A DNA stretch of 64,000 bases. Origin: Moringa oleifera. Taxonomy: Eukaryota; Streptophyta; Magnoliopsida; Brassicales; Moringaceae. The stretch lies in the NCBI GenBank assembly GCA_021397835.1, contig JAJFZO010000034.1, positions 10,369,501 to 10,433,500 of the forward strand. The letters are read 5' to 3'. The notes beneath the pieces are model-generated. The model was not told where the DNA came from and searched no databases. It saw nothing but the letters and a program-made list of their open reading frames with translations. The position numbers were made by a program, and so were the translations under genes. Shown here piece after piece: positions 1-12,405 of this stretch. Positions within the stretch are counted from its first letter, which is position 1, and each line of letters starts with the position of its first letter.

Positions 1-99
1 CTGTTTCATTGAGAAATTTGCTTTTTTATATTTGTTTTTATTTCCCCCTTTTAAAGACCGAGGAAAAGAATAAGTTAAAATACCTTCAATTCGTGCAAG

Positions 100-232
100 T
101 TATGCAATCCACGTGGCTTTTTATGTCATGCATCTCTATGAGAAAGCGAAGGAGAAGTCAGGAACCTTAAAGCCAAGGGTCGATCTTGTCTACAATGTTC
201 TTGGTGAGGTCCCCAAGTATCTTGATGACAAG
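100..232 (+). pseudogene. REF/SRPP-like exon (rubber elongation factor / small rubber particle protein family), isolated copy A
   Basis: One open exon of about 44 codons reads YAIHVAFYVMHLYEKAKEKS and then GTLKPRVDLVYNVLGEVPKY, ending in LDDK. It is bounded by an AG acceptor (98-99) and a GTAAC donor (from 233). The core LYEKAKEKSGTLKPRV resembles the LYEYAKENSGPLKPGV block of REF/SRPP proteins, lipid-droplet- and rubber-particle-associated stress proteins (PF05755). The reading frame is intact in this exon. No following exon for the rest of the domain appears in the next 3 kb, and any upstream exon would lie beyond the left edge. The same exon recurs, frameshifted, at 39,897, so I read it as a duplicated gene fragment. 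It could instead be the end of a real gene entering from the left. Family assignment is from memory of the motif. Confidence 0.5.
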
Positions 233-1794
233 GTAACTCTTTTTTTAATTTTTTAATTATTATTATTATTATTTATGTTTTTGAATTGAATCTTGTTTCT
301 AGTTTCAAGAATGATTCCTTGATATGAGTTGATTGGATCATAATACCCTACTTTTCTTAAGTCTTAAGAGTCATTCTTGATCTTTTTGAAGTACTGCTTT
401 GCATATTTTTTATAAGACATCGTGACTAAGTGATTGCTATCAATTTTTTTTTTTTAATGTTCATATTGTGGTAGTACTGATTTGGAGCATTATAGGGCTC
501 TACTTAATAAAATATATAACTAATAGTGTCGATGGAGCCCTTGTTCATAAGATTGCCAAATAGAGGCTTATGACAACTTTACCATGTTTGGATAAAGACT
601 CGATATGACATCGATAGATCTTTTCTTGGTATGAGGATAGAGACTGACTACTCATCCATAGATAGTTAGACTCTAGGATTGAGTAGTCGATCTCGATCTT
701 GTTACAAGGGCTAAGGATGTGGCATGCACAGAGGAAGAAGTTTATTGAGGCCGTCAGATGATACAACAATTGCCATATATTAGACCATTTCCAACCTTCA
801 ATTAGGCATCATTTCTTAAAAATCTTCACATCAAGAAAAATGAAGTTAAATTAGTGTCATAATTAAAAATATAAAAACTAATGAAATGAAATGACGTTAT
901 GGTAAGAGTAAGATCGGGGACAAATTTTCAAATGGGGCATGGTCGATGAAGTTAACCAGCTTGGATGAAGAAAGCTTAACATTGGGAATGTGCGACATCT
1001 AAAGAGGATTAAGAACATGATAGGATGAAAGAGTCCTATTAAGTCCTCATTTTGGCTTTAACTTTTGAGAAAAAGCTTAAAAAGTTAGGTAAATATCAAC
1101 AAATTAGGTTATATCAACAAGTCTTTTGAGATCGGGATTATGCTATCAAATTCTAAAATCATGTTTTTACCCCTATGCCAGATTGGGAATAACTTAATAA
1201 ACCTACCCCAAGGTTATCATACTCTAATGTTAGATCAAGGGTAGATTAAACATCCCAATGTGAGCTTGATAAGCATACCCTGGCATGGGCTTATTAAGCA
1301 TACCCTGATGTGGGCTTAATGAGTGCACCCAAATGTCATCATACCTAAATGCCAAGTTATGAATACTTTAATAAACATTTTATTTGATGTTAGATTGAAA
1401 TTCCTAATGAAAGGTGAAGACAGAAATACAAATTATGTTATTAAAAAGAGCGATGTGGTTAATATTGATTCCACATCAAATTTGGGAATTGTATCATAAA
1501 GAAATGAATCTGACCTCATGGTTATCTTGATATAAATGACCTTATTCTCACATCGAGTTTCAAATGCGCAATAGTTCCTCAAATTGATGACAAATCAGTA
1601 AAAGAATAATTAATTAAAGATAGATTAAGAAAAATAATAGTAAATCGATGATGGATCAATAGAACTATAATAAAATAATAAAAAGAATGTCAGATTGGTG
1701 AAATGATAAGTAAACTCGACGAAAAATTGGTATAAAAGACTTTTGATGTTCATAATTTCAAACAAAAGATGTCAAACCTAACCTCTGATCAAGT
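233..1794. other. No gene seen; AT-rich intron-like or intergenic DNA
   Basis: This stretch follows the exon donor and contains a short ATT microsatellite at 257-274 and a poly-T run near 447. Frames are closed by frequent stops. It aligns collinearly with 40,030-41,589. Around 1,260-1,330 there is a short degenerate direct repeat built on 'gcataccctgatgtgggctt'. Confidence 0.6.
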
Positions 1795-2182
1795 CAAACC
1801 AAATTCTTGATGTGATGTTATTGACCCTTATCTTGCATTTGCATCATTTTTCTTTCGAATGTGATTGAATTTAATCCCATGTCTGCATCATTTTCTTTCA
1901 AATGTGACTGATTTTGATCTCGCATCTGCATTTACTTCTTCTCAATGTGATTGATACTGATCTCACATCTACATTTACTTCTTCTCAATATAATTGATTT
2001 TAATCTCACATCCACGTCTATTTCTTCTTGATGTGACTGATTCTAATCTCACATCTGCTATTTCTTCATTATGTGAATGATTCTAATCTTACATATTCAT
2101 CTTCTTCCCCCAAAGTGATTGATTCTAGTCTTTCATCTACATTTATTTCTTCTCGATATGGTGGATTTAGTTCTCATATGGG
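1795..2182 (+). repeat. 43-bp tandem repeat, about 8-9 degenerate copies (copy A)
   Basis: Successive units share the pattern tgcatttacttcttctc, then an AATGTGATTGATT-like core, then a TCTCACATC-like end. Unit starts near 1,840, 1,884, 1,927, 1,970 and 2,013 show a period of 43 bp. The paralogous array is at 41,590-42,017. The forward open frame over it (2,073-2,282) is low-complexity translation of the repeat. Confidence 0.85.
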
Positions 2183-3949
2183 TTACATGCATAACATAAT
2201 TCCCGATTTGATTTCCTTTGACCTTACATCGGGTTATAAATCTTACATAATTCCCAGTGTGATTTTCATAATTCTAACTTGATTTTGATGTAATTGACTT
2301 TATTCTTACATTAGATTTAACTAATTTGATTCTAACATGATCAATCGAGTTCTCATATTAAGTCAATCCAACATCAAAATATCATTGAGTTTTTCCTTTA
2401 ATCTATTTTTTAGGTGCTACTATAATGTTCTTGATGATACATGAATTCTAGATGTATCCTCACATGGGCTCTAAATGTTGTCATACATCGGGTTTTAGGA
2501 GAATAACCGGTAGGATAAGACTCAAGAAGTTGGCAAAAGACTTTGGATGGAATACTCACTGAGTGTGCTTTATTGCCAAAATATATATGTTATACTTATT
2601 TATTATTCTTTGAGACCAATATGAAATTACTACAATTCAAAGTCATGAGATCATCCTATTTAAGTGGTACCAATTCTTGGGCGCTTGTTAGGGTGCTAAT
2701 CCTCCTCTACACATAGCTGACTCGTGATCCTGGATCCTTTATTGAAGCATGACTAATGCCTATTCTCGAATGGAGTTCATCTTTTTTTTTTTCAAAAGAA
2801 AAGAAGTTTTTGAGTAAAAGTAGTGGCAAATCACATCCTAAACTAAAAGGAATTTAGTCATGATCAAGCTTTTCGCGAAGAAAAAATCTAGTTGTGACAA
2901 TTAATGACTCAACTAAGGATTAATGATTAAAGAAATGAGCCAAACTTAAATAAGATTAACATTGTCATTTAAAAATTTAATTTGGTTTTGATCTCGATCT
3001 ATGCTATATATATATATATATATATTGATATAAGGTTGGAAAGGCTCATTTATTGTCTTTTTATTCTAAATCTTTGTAGTTTAAATTTTTTTATTGTACC
3101 CAATCTAAGGTCGAGAATATTAACACTTTGCAGTATATATTTACTATTTATTTTTGCCTTGCAATAAAAACTTCACATAATCACTTTCATGCATTTGCAT
3201 TGAGCTGAACCTAAGCTCAGCATTCAGGCCTTTATGGTGTGCATCCTATTTTAAAAAGGATAAAAGAATGCACGTATTCGAGGGATCACTTAATTTGCAG
3301 GCATGTCGCGTACCTTATCCTTCCCAGGTCTTACCTTGTGAGTTGGTATCAATCTTGAGAAGTTTTTTAGCATTCACATTTGCGATATTGATGACGAAAG
3401 GTAGGAAGATCTAGAAGCCTGAAGCCTTATTAAAACATAAAGCCCTAATCTTACGTCAAAGGTTTCCATATAAATAAAGTCACATGTTAACCTTTTTAGG
3501 ATTTAACGACCTTGTTAAGCCACGAAACTAGCTAAAGGTAGGATAGTGGAAGTGTTAATTCTAGTTTCTGATATTATTTTGTTCACACTTCATGACATCG
3601 GGAATTAAATGTTCAAATTATCATAAACATAACAAGAATGGTTTTCTTTCGGATTTGAGAATTGAAATGAGTATATTCGAAGATCGGACTACTCTAATAT
3701 CTATAAAAAAGTGCAACTAGTGGACAAAAAGTTTGCAGTCTAAGTATGGAGACAAATTGTTGCGTCCTCTTCCTTATCAAATGTCTTTTAAAGTTAGTTT
3801 GATATTAAAGGAATGGATCATATGGCCTTACCGAAAGCTTAGGGTTGCGTTAGCCCATCTAAAAGGATAGAATTCGAAAAGATATATTGAAGTATTAGGA
3901 AGTTAAATTTTGCATAGATTGATGAATCTTTGATAAGAGTAGTAGTCCA
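2183..3949. other. No gene seen; unique-looking spacer with an AT microsatellite
   Basis: This aligns with B at 42,018-44,400, except that about 0.7 kb present in B (about 42,445-43,125) is absent here around 2,570. A (TA)n microsatellite lies at about 3,005-3,026. Short open frames here are not conserved in any recognisable protein. Confidence 0.5.
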
Positions 3950-5450
3950 TTTCTAGTATCCAACATATAAGATTTTTAAATTTGGAGAAGTTGATCCTAT
4001 GCCTACCCTTGAAGAATACATGTCTTTATTGGGAATTAGATCATTTTAGCCTCATCAGACTTGTAATATGAAAAATACTGCAGTTCAAAAAAAATTAAAA
4101 AATTTATTAAGAATATGTAGATCTTCAAGGAAGAGTGATGAGGGAAATTAAAAGAAAAAAGTGTGAAGACTACTTAAAAAAAAAAAAAATTATTTAAGGG
4201 GCTTACTATAAAGACATAGTGATAAGTCAAGTGAGTTAGCTATTTTGGTTGTTCTAATATATCAATTAGTGATTTTACCAAAAGTAGTTGGTTACATTAA
4301 CTTGGTTACTTTAGACTTTATGGAGATGATCAAGCAAGGGGTAGGCTTGACCCTAGTTATACTTGCTAAGACATTCAAGTCTCTATATTATTATAAGATC
4401 TCGAGAAGAGGGAAAATCACGAGGTGAGTATTTTATACATTTAATTAAAGAACCATATGATCAGGAATGAAAAGGCCTTAAGAATCTTTATTGCAACCTG
4501 ATCAAAAATTTCAATGAAAATGAAGAATTTAAAAACAACATATAGTCATAATGGTTTCTTATGCTCCATACTTAAAAAGAAACACATGTTAAATGGATGG
4601 TGCCCTGGTTAATCTATGAAAGCATTCTTTACCAAATTAAGAATGGATTTACCTTAGTGTTGCTAGGTTTATATGATGAATTTGGATATACACCATTATT
4701 AGTTCTTAAGCAACTAAGGATCAAGCAATTCATCATTGTTTCGCTTGATTTGGTGCAAGCCAGAAATTGCAACAACACTGTTAGTGAAATACAAAAGGAA
4801 ATGCTAGAGGGGGACAAGTTCACTATAAGGAAATAGAGACTCTTTTTAGGAATCTACCAAGATATCATCAGTGGATGAAGAAACTGATTAAAGATTTACA
4901 CTACCAGCTTGGTTATTTCATTATCAATTCACCTTAATCCTGATGTTGATGCCCATATCAACTTTCAAGAAGTAGCAAGATCAAGATATCAAATAATTAA
5001 TAATGAAAAAGGTCAAATTGGAAAAACATATTGGATGCTAAGATATAAGGGTAGGATTTAGGATCAAATGACTGGTAATCTTAAGCAAGATCAGGATCAG
5101 GTCAAAGAGGAGAGCCTCCAAGGAGGTAAATTGTAGCCATAACATAAGATAGAGTAGTTGAAAAAGACAAGAAAATCAAGAAACTTACCCAACAGGTATT
5201 GTCTCTGAAGGAATAGAAGAATCATCCAAGATTGGGAGAAAGAAAAAACAACATAACAGAATTTCATGAGGTTTTGAATTACATGAAAAAGGAAAATGAA
5301 AGATTAAAGGGAAAAATAGATCAAGACAAGAAAAATCCATTAGAGAAGATTGTTGACAAGGAGGCAAAATGCAGATTTAAAGTCAGACATATGATGATCA
5401 TTCCAATGAAGATGGATTATGTCCAGGTTATCAATCATTTAAGATGAAAG
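3950..5450 (+). pseudogene. DUF7745-like (plant mobile-domain-like) pseudogene with coiled-coil tail, copy A
   Basis: Four in-order pieces match the general plan of plant DUF7745 proteins, usually found in repeat-associated genes. First, at 3,957-4,048, YPTYKIFKFGEVDPMPTLEE continues into YMSLLGIR, like the FWDP...PTLEEY block; the expected Trp codon just before it is TAG. Second, at 4,230-4,427, LIYQLVILPKVVGY leads into LAKTFKSLYY. Third, at 4,597-4,836, VPWLIYESILYQ leads into LYDEFGYTPLLVLKQLR. Fourth, at 5,232-5,447, a Lys/Glu-rich heptad-like stretch (KKENERLKGKIDQDKKNP) is probably coiled coil. Stops and frameshifts separate the pieces. Function of the family is unknown to me. The domain name is from memory, and the paralogue is at 44,560-45,805. 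Confidence 0.6.
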
Positions 5451-6330
5451 ATGGAAGAGATCATACAAGAGGCTGATTTGCGAAAATCCAAAGCAAAAAA
5501 AAAAAAAAAAAATTGTGCATCCTAGTGCTATGATAAGAAGAGAATATGAATCATAGGACGAGAATTATAAGAATGATCTTAAATTTGTTTCGACTCAAAT
5601 AGAACAAACGTAGAGGCTGTAAGTCTCATTAAAAAGGAGTTGGATGCTTTCAAGACCAAATTTAGATCAATAGTGTGTTCAAAATAGAAAATGTAGACCT
5701 TCATATATGGACTTCTGGAAAGATGCCGGCATGGAGTCCATGTGTTCAATTATGGTTCTGATCTAAGATACTCATGAGATTCTTATATAAATCCTAATAA
5801 AATTTTTATTTTTTAGTTTCATGATTATCTAAGAACTATGCTTTTCCATATCTATTATCATGCATGCAAGTTTATTTACTTGAAATTTAGATAATAAGAT
5901 CAGAGAAATTGGAAAATCAAAGTAAAACTTCCCAAGGTTATGATTTCTCTAAGGTTAGGAAGATCAGAAATTTCGATCGAAAAAGTAAATCGAGTCTGAT
6001 TGAAAGGAAAAACAAAAATAACAAAATTAAATGGCCTAAAAAGCTAGTATATCATGATATGAAGGGCTAAGGTTCAAGGAACCCAAAGACGACTATACTC
6101 AAATTAATCATAGAAATAGCTAAGATTCAAATGAGAATACGTAATGATCAAATCATCAAAGTCAAAAGAAACTAGACTAATCTAAAATTTTAAAGATCTC
6201 TCTAACCTTTTAGGGCAATTATACATGATAATAAGATATGGCATTTTGGGGAAATTTAAGTTCCCTTTTTTCATGCACTTAAGATTAATAAACTCCTTGC
6301 TACCCATTGATTACATTCATGATGTCACAT
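5451..6330. other. No gene seen; spacer leading into the array
   Basis: A poly-A run sits near 5,496-5,512. The segment aligns with 45,806-46,689 in copy B, including the sentence-like shared stretch around atcatgatatgaagggc at 6,051. No frame continues beyond about 40 codons with recognisable content. Confidence 0.5.
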
Positions 6331-6695
6331 CCTTGTCCTTAAACCTTGAACTTGAACTTCAAGCTCTGAACCATAAACCATGAACATGAAAACCTGTGTG
6401 CCTAACCTTTAACCTAAAACCTATAACCTTAAATTTCAAATTCCACTTTCTTGACCTTAGACCCCAAATCTTGGACTCGGGACCCTGGGCCCTGGACTTG
6501 GGGCTTTAGACGTTTGGTTCATGACCCTTGACTATTGATCTTTGACCTTGGAGCTTAAAGCCTTAACACTGAACCCTAAACCCTTGACTTAAACCCTTAA
6601 CCCTGACCTTAAACCTTAGACATTACACCTTTTACACTAGACCTTAGACCTTACATCTTCGACCCTAAATCTTTCATCATAGACCTAAAACCCTA
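6331..6695 (+). repeat. Degenerate telomere-like repeat cluster
   Basis: This is one of the best preserved clusters: near 6,570-6,600 it reads gaaccctaaacccttgactt, close to the plant CCCTAAA telomere strand. Its partner in copy B is 46,690-47,050. Confidence 0.8.
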
Positions 6696-7875
6696 TTGAT
6701 AACTTAATTATTTATAATGCATTTATCTAATTTTTTTGAATTTTGAGAGCTTGCTTAATGATTTTTGGTGCTTTTATTTATGTTATGTGTTGCAAGATTA
6801 CATGATGAACACAAATAAAAGCAATAAGGGGAAAAAAATCTATTTAGGTAGTTTTTGCCAACTTTGACACCACTTTGTATTTTGCTAAAAACTCTCTCTT
6901 TCGAACTCTAATTAACATCAATTAACTTGTAAAATATGAATCTTCAAGTGATTTTTTTTAGAGAAATTAATTTTAACCATTTTAATTTCCTCTATTCATC
7001 TTTCAAAAGCATTTTCCCTTCTTAAAAGTCATTTTAGAAAGAACTTACATCAAAACAAAGGATATCTTTTGTTCTTCCTTCAAACCTATATTAATTTTTA
7101 GTCAAAAATAATTTATTTCATTGAAACATCCTCAGTATTTCGTACTCATTCCCAACTATTCTTCATGTTTCTTAGGCCATTAAATCCCTTGAATTGCCTT
7201 TTTTGAAAACTCACAATATTTCCAAATACTCACTTTTAACCCAAGGAAGAGCCCATGAAGGGACCTTCAAGCATCAATATCTTGTTTCCATTTCATTCTT
7301 TTATTTTCAAGATTGTCCCAATGCACTCATAACACTGCAACCTCCCATGCACCTTTCTCATTTTATCCAACCTCCTCAAGGTTTTAAAAACTGCTTAGAA
7401 GCGCTGGCTTTAATCATAATTGTTAATTGTCCTTCCAAGGAAAAGCTCATGAGGGTCATTTTCTATTTTCATATTTTTTCATTCTATGATGCTTTATGCC
7501 TCAAATTGATCCTAAATATTCATGAGATCAACCTCTATAATATTCTTCACTTCTTCACTTTTTTTCCAAATTTTTCAGAAAAACTCCCTAGAAGAGCCTT
7601 ATTAGTCATGAAAATATAGTTCATTTATGACAGAATAACCATTTTACAGTCTCATTCTCTATTACTATAATGTCATATGGTTTATGCTTTACTTGTATTG
7701 TGTTGCCTTAAATTGTTCTTCTTTGACAACTTGTAGATCTTGGATCATTTTGGAAGCAAAACAAGGTGTCGGTACTTATAGGTTAAAAAATTGATGGTGA
7801 CTTCAATCTTTTTTGGGGATTTCCAAAGAAATGAATTTTCTCCTTATTCACACTGAAGGTTGTCAATAGAAAAAC

Positions 7876-8235
7876 CCTAATTATGGCATCCTAGACCACC
7901 TTAGTCCTTAAACATTAAACTTTAACCTTGAGCCCTAAAGCATATAGCATGAGCATGAAAACTTGCATCCTTGATTTGAACCCTTAACCTACAATCCATA
8001 ACTTTGAATTTTAATTTCTTGACCTTAGACCCTAAACATAGAACTTGGGATCTTAGACCTTTGGGTCACAACCCTTGACCATTGGTCTTTTACCTTGGAA
8101 CTCAATGTTTTAATCATAAATCCTAAACCTTTGACTTGTACTCTTAACCTTGACCCTAGACCTTAGAAGTTAAACCTTCAACCCTAGAACTTAGACCTTC
8201 AACCCTAGACCTTTCATCATAGACCTCAAGCCTTT
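7876..8235 (+). repeat. Degenerate telomere-like repeat cluster
   Basis: It ends in two successive copies of a 'cttcaaccctagaacttagac'-like phrase. Its partner is 48,235-48,510, which is cut short by a junction. Confidence 0.75.
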
Positions 8236-8899
8236 ATGCTCTTCCTTTAACTTTTTTTTTTAAAAAAAAAAATTGACCCCATTGAAGCATGCTTAGTGCT
8301 TCATACTCATTTCTAACTATTCTTCATGTTCTTTAGCCATTAGATCCCTTAAATTTCCTTTTTGGGGAAGTTTCAAATAATTCCAAGTGCTCAGTTCTAA
8401 CCCAATGAAGAGCCCATGAAGGGGTCTTCAAGCATCAATATCTTTTTTCCCTTTCATTCTTTCTTTTTCTAGATTATTCTTATGCAATCACAAACTATAA
8501 TAACCCATACTCATCTCTCTTTTCATCTCACTTCTTTAAGAATCTTCCAAAAAGCACCTCAAAAGAGCCCTCTTTAATCATAATTTTCAATTCTCCCACC
8601 AAGGAAATGCTTATGAGGGTCATTTTTTGATTTCATATTTTTTCATATTTTTATGTTTTAAACCCCAAATTGGTCCCAAAATATTCATGAGGTCATTATC
8701 TATGAGATTTATGCTTGCTCTTAGTGTGTTGGCTTAAACCATTCTTCTTCGACATCTTATACCTTGCATAATTTTGGAACCAAAGATAGGTATTAGTGGA
8801 CATAGTTTAAAATATGTTTGGAAACTTCAATTTTCTTGAGGTATTTATAAACAAATGAATTTTCTCCATTTTCACACAAAGGGGTATTCGTAGTGAGAC

Positions 8900-9178
8900 C
8901 CTTACTATGACACCTCTAACCACCCTAGTCCCTAAACCTTAAACTTAAAAATTTAGCCTTGATCCATAAAACATGAACACGAAAACTTGCATCCTTAACC
9001 TTGAGACCAAAACCTATAACCCTGAATTTTAATTTTAATTATCTGACCTTAGACCCTCGACCTAAGACATGGGAACTTAGACTTTAAACTCAAGACCTAG
9101 ACCTTTGGGTCATGACCCTTAGACCTTTAACCTTACACTTTCGACCTAGACCTTCAGCATAGACGTAGAACCTTACTG
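8900..9178 (+). repeat. Degenerate telomere-like repeat cluster
   Basis: A short cluster whose closest relative is 57,835-58,172; the shared wording includes 'atttagccttgatccataaa' and a GAACAC rather than GAACAT start to the landmark phrase. Confidence 0.7.
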
Positions 9179-10334
9179 ATAACTCAATAATTTATTGAGT
9201 ATTGATCTAGAGGTTTTTGAATTTTGGGAGCTTTCTTGATGCCTTTTTGTGATTTTTTATGTCGTTTATTACAGGATTAGAGGATAAAAATAAATAAAAT
9301 CATTAAGGGAAAAAAATGATCTATTTGTATAGTTTTGGCCAACTTTGACACTATTTTATATTTTACAAGAACTCTCTCTTTTAAACTCTAATGGACACCA
9401 TTTAACTTATAAAATCTGAGTCTCCATGTAATTTTCTTTTAAGAGAACTTAATTATTATCATTTTAATTCCCTCTTCTCACCCTTTGAAATTAATTTTCT
9501 TTTTTGAAAGTGACTTCATAAAGAGCTCGCATCAAATATAAGTTACCTTATGATCTTCCCTCTAACCAATTTTTTTTTTTCAAACACAATTAATCTCATT
9601 AAAGCACCCTCAGTGTTTCTTACTCATTACCAACTATTGTTCATGGTTTTTAAGCCATTAGATCCCTCCAATTAGATTTTGAAAAAAGTATCAAATAGTT
9701 TCAAGTACTCAATTCCAACCTTAGGAAGAGCCCATGAAGGGGTCTTCCAATATCAATAACTTTTCTCCTTTTTGTTCTTTTGCTTTCAAGATTGTTCCTA
9801 TGCGATTATGCTTCTCTCTTTTTGCTAACTTTTTTAAAGATCTTTCAAAAACTATCATAGAGTAACCCTCTTTAATCATAAATTTGAATTCTCCTTCCAA
9901 GGAAAAGCTCAACAAGGTTATTTTCTATTTTCATATCTTTTAATTTTGTGATGTTTTAAGCCTAAATTTGTTCAAAAAAATTCACAAGTCACACTCTATA
10001 AGATTCAACATTAACATTTTTATATTTTCTTATTGATTTTATGTAAAACCTCCCTAAAAAAGCCCTATTGGTCATAAGAATGTAGTTTCATTTATGATGT
10101 AATAGATAATTTACATTCTCATTCTGTCTTACTATAATGTCATATGGTTTATACTTTGCTCTTAGCATGTTGCTTCAAACCATTATTCTTTCATATCTAG
10201 TATAATTGTATCATTTTATAAGTAAAATTAGGTATTAGTGCATATAGTTTTAAAAAATTTGTGGAATTCCAATGTTATTTTTAGGGATTTCTAAAGAAAC
10301 AAATTTTCTCCTTTTTCACACTGAGAGATTGCTG

Positions 10335-10735
10335 TAGTGAAACCCTTACTATGACACCATAAACCACCTTAGTCCCTCAACCTTGAACTTTAATCATGAG
10401 CCTCGAACCATATAGCGTGAACATGAAAACTTGCATCCTTAACCTTGAACCCTAAACCAATAACCATGAACTTTAATTAATTTTAATTTCTTGACCTTAG
10501 ACCTTAGATGTAGGATTTTGAACCTTAGATCTTATGTTTGGGATCATAGACCATTGGCTCACGACCCTTAACCATTGATCTTTAACCTTGGACCTTGCAG
10601 CATTAGCTGTGAACCCTAAACGTTAGACTTGGTACCCTTAATCTTCACCATAGACCTTAGACCTTATAAGACCTTTAACCTTTGACCTTAGACCTTCAAC
10701 CTAAAAGCTTTCATCAAAGACCTTAAACCTTATTA
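10335..10735 (+). repeat. Degenerate telomere-like repeat cluster
   Basis: Relatives are 50,490-50,868 and 59,345-59,722. All three share the unusual phrase about 'ggctcacgaccct' followed by an accattxgtctttga block. Confidence 0.75.
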
Positions 10736-11144
10736 ATAACTCAACTATTTATAACATATTTATTTATTATTTTTGAATTTTAAGAGCTTCATTGATGATT
10801 TTTTGACTTTTTATAAGTTATTTATTGTAAGATTAGATTATGAAAAACAAATGGAAGCATTAAAGGAAGAAAACAAATCAATTTGAAAAGTTTCGGGCAA
10901 CATTGACACCACTTTGTACTTTGTTAATAATTTTTAATTCTATATAGTTTATGTTTTGCTCTTAGTATGTTGCCCCAAGCCATTGTTCTTTGATATCTTA
11001 TAGACCTCTCATTATTTTAGACGTAAAATTAGGTATCAGTATATACAATTTAAAAAATTGGTGACAACTTCAATTTTATTTTTAAGGATTTTCAAAGAAA
11101 TGAATTTTCACCCTTTTCATGCTAAGGGTTTTTCATAGTGAAAC

Positions 11145-11495
11145 CCCAATTATGGCACCTTAGACCACTTTAGTCCCTAAACTCTAAACTGAAACCTTGA
11201 GCCCTGAACCATAAAGCGTGAACATGAAAACTTGCATTTTTAACCTTGAACCCCAAACCTGTAATTTGGAAATTTAAATAATAATATCCTAACCTCTGAC
11301 CCTAAATCTAGGACACAGGACCCTAAACCTCGGGACGCTAGGCCACTGATCCTTGAGTTTATACCTTATAGCCTTAACCTTAAACCCTAAACCTTTAACT
11401 TGGACCCTTAACCTTAGACCTTGGACCTTAGACCTTTAACCCTAGACCTTAGTCCTTTGATCTTAAACCCTTCATCATACATCTAGAACCTTATT
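11145..11495 (+). repeat. Degenerate telomere-like repeat cluster following a shortened unit
   Basis: The unit body before it lacks the region normally between 'tttgtattttgccaataa' and the 'atggtttatgttttgctc' landmark (junction near 10,925-10,945). The same deletion occurs before 51,270 and 60,070, so these three clusters share descent. Confidence 0.75.
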
Positions 11496-12405
11496 GATGA
11501 CTCAGCTATTTATAATGCAGTTATCTAGTGCGTTTTGAATTTCAAGAGTTTCTTCAAAGCTTTTTTATGTTTTTATATATTTTTTATTACAAGATTGGAT
11601 GATGAAACATAAGTGAAAGTATCAAGGGAAAAAATAAATCTATTTGAGTAGTTTTGGCCAACTTTAACACTACTTTGTATTTTGCTGATAACTCTCTCTT
11701 CTGAACTCCAATTGGTATCATTTACCTAGTAAAATCTAGATCTTCAAGTGATTTTCTTTTATAGAAACATTATTTTAGCCTTTTTACCTTTTACTTTTCA
11801 TCCTTTGAAAGCATTTATCCTACTTGAGAGTTACTCCAAAAGGAGTTCACATAAAATAAAAGATACATTATGCTAAACCTTCAAACCATTTTTTTTCTAA
11901 ACCAAATTGATCACTTTTAGGTATCCTTATTATTTCATATCAATTCGAATTGTTCTTCAAGTTTCTTAAGCCATCAGATCCTTCAAATTTCTTTTTTTGG
12001 AAAAGCTTCGAATAATTCCAGGTACTCACTTCTAACCTAAGGAAAAGCCCATGAAGGGGCTTTTAAGCATCTATATGTTTTTTCCATTACGTTCTTTCTC
12101 CGTCAAGATATTTTTGACATAATTAAAGACGAAAATATCCCATACTCATCTTTTATTTCATCAACCTCCTCAAGTAACTTTTAGAATTCCTTTGAATAGC
12201 CCTCTTTGATCATAATTTTCAATTCTCTTGCTAAGGAAAAGCTTGCAAAGGTCACTTTTGATGTTCATTTCTTTTAATCTTACAAGTCCATATGGTTTAT
12301 TATTTGCTCTTAATGTGCTGCCTTAAGTTGTTCTTCTTTGATATTTTATAGACCTTTCATTATTTTGGAAGCAAAATTAGGTATCGGTACATACTGTTTA
12401 AAAGA

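Larger units (their letters stand above)
6331..12405 (+). repeat. Telomere-like composite array, left block of copy A (5 units)
   Basis: About five degenerate units follow head to tail. Each unit has a cluster of CCCTAAA/CCTTGAA-type repeats, then a conserved body. The body landmarks, in order, are: gataactcaactatttata, then ccaactttgacacc, then ttgacatcatttaacttg, then gatcttcaagtgatttt, then catactcatttccaactatt, then ttgagccatcagatccct, then atgaaggggtcttcaagcat, then ccatatggtttatgctttgc, then agtgaaaccc just before the next cluster. The landmark gaacatgaaaacttgcatcc recurs near 6,382, 7,953, 8,977, 10,421 and 11,221, so spacing is 0.8-1.6 kb. The + strand is notably G-poor. Open frames here are incidental. 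Confidence 0.9.

Noticed and set aside
6331..6695. Possible true chromosome end or recent telomere
   Set aside because: Words are heavily corrupted, clusters recur many times within a composite unit, and non-telomeric DNA lies on both sides.
7194..7619. Longest forward open frame (141 codons)
   Set aside because: It lies wholly in a T-rich array unit body, has no motif, and is broken in the partner unit at about 47,530.
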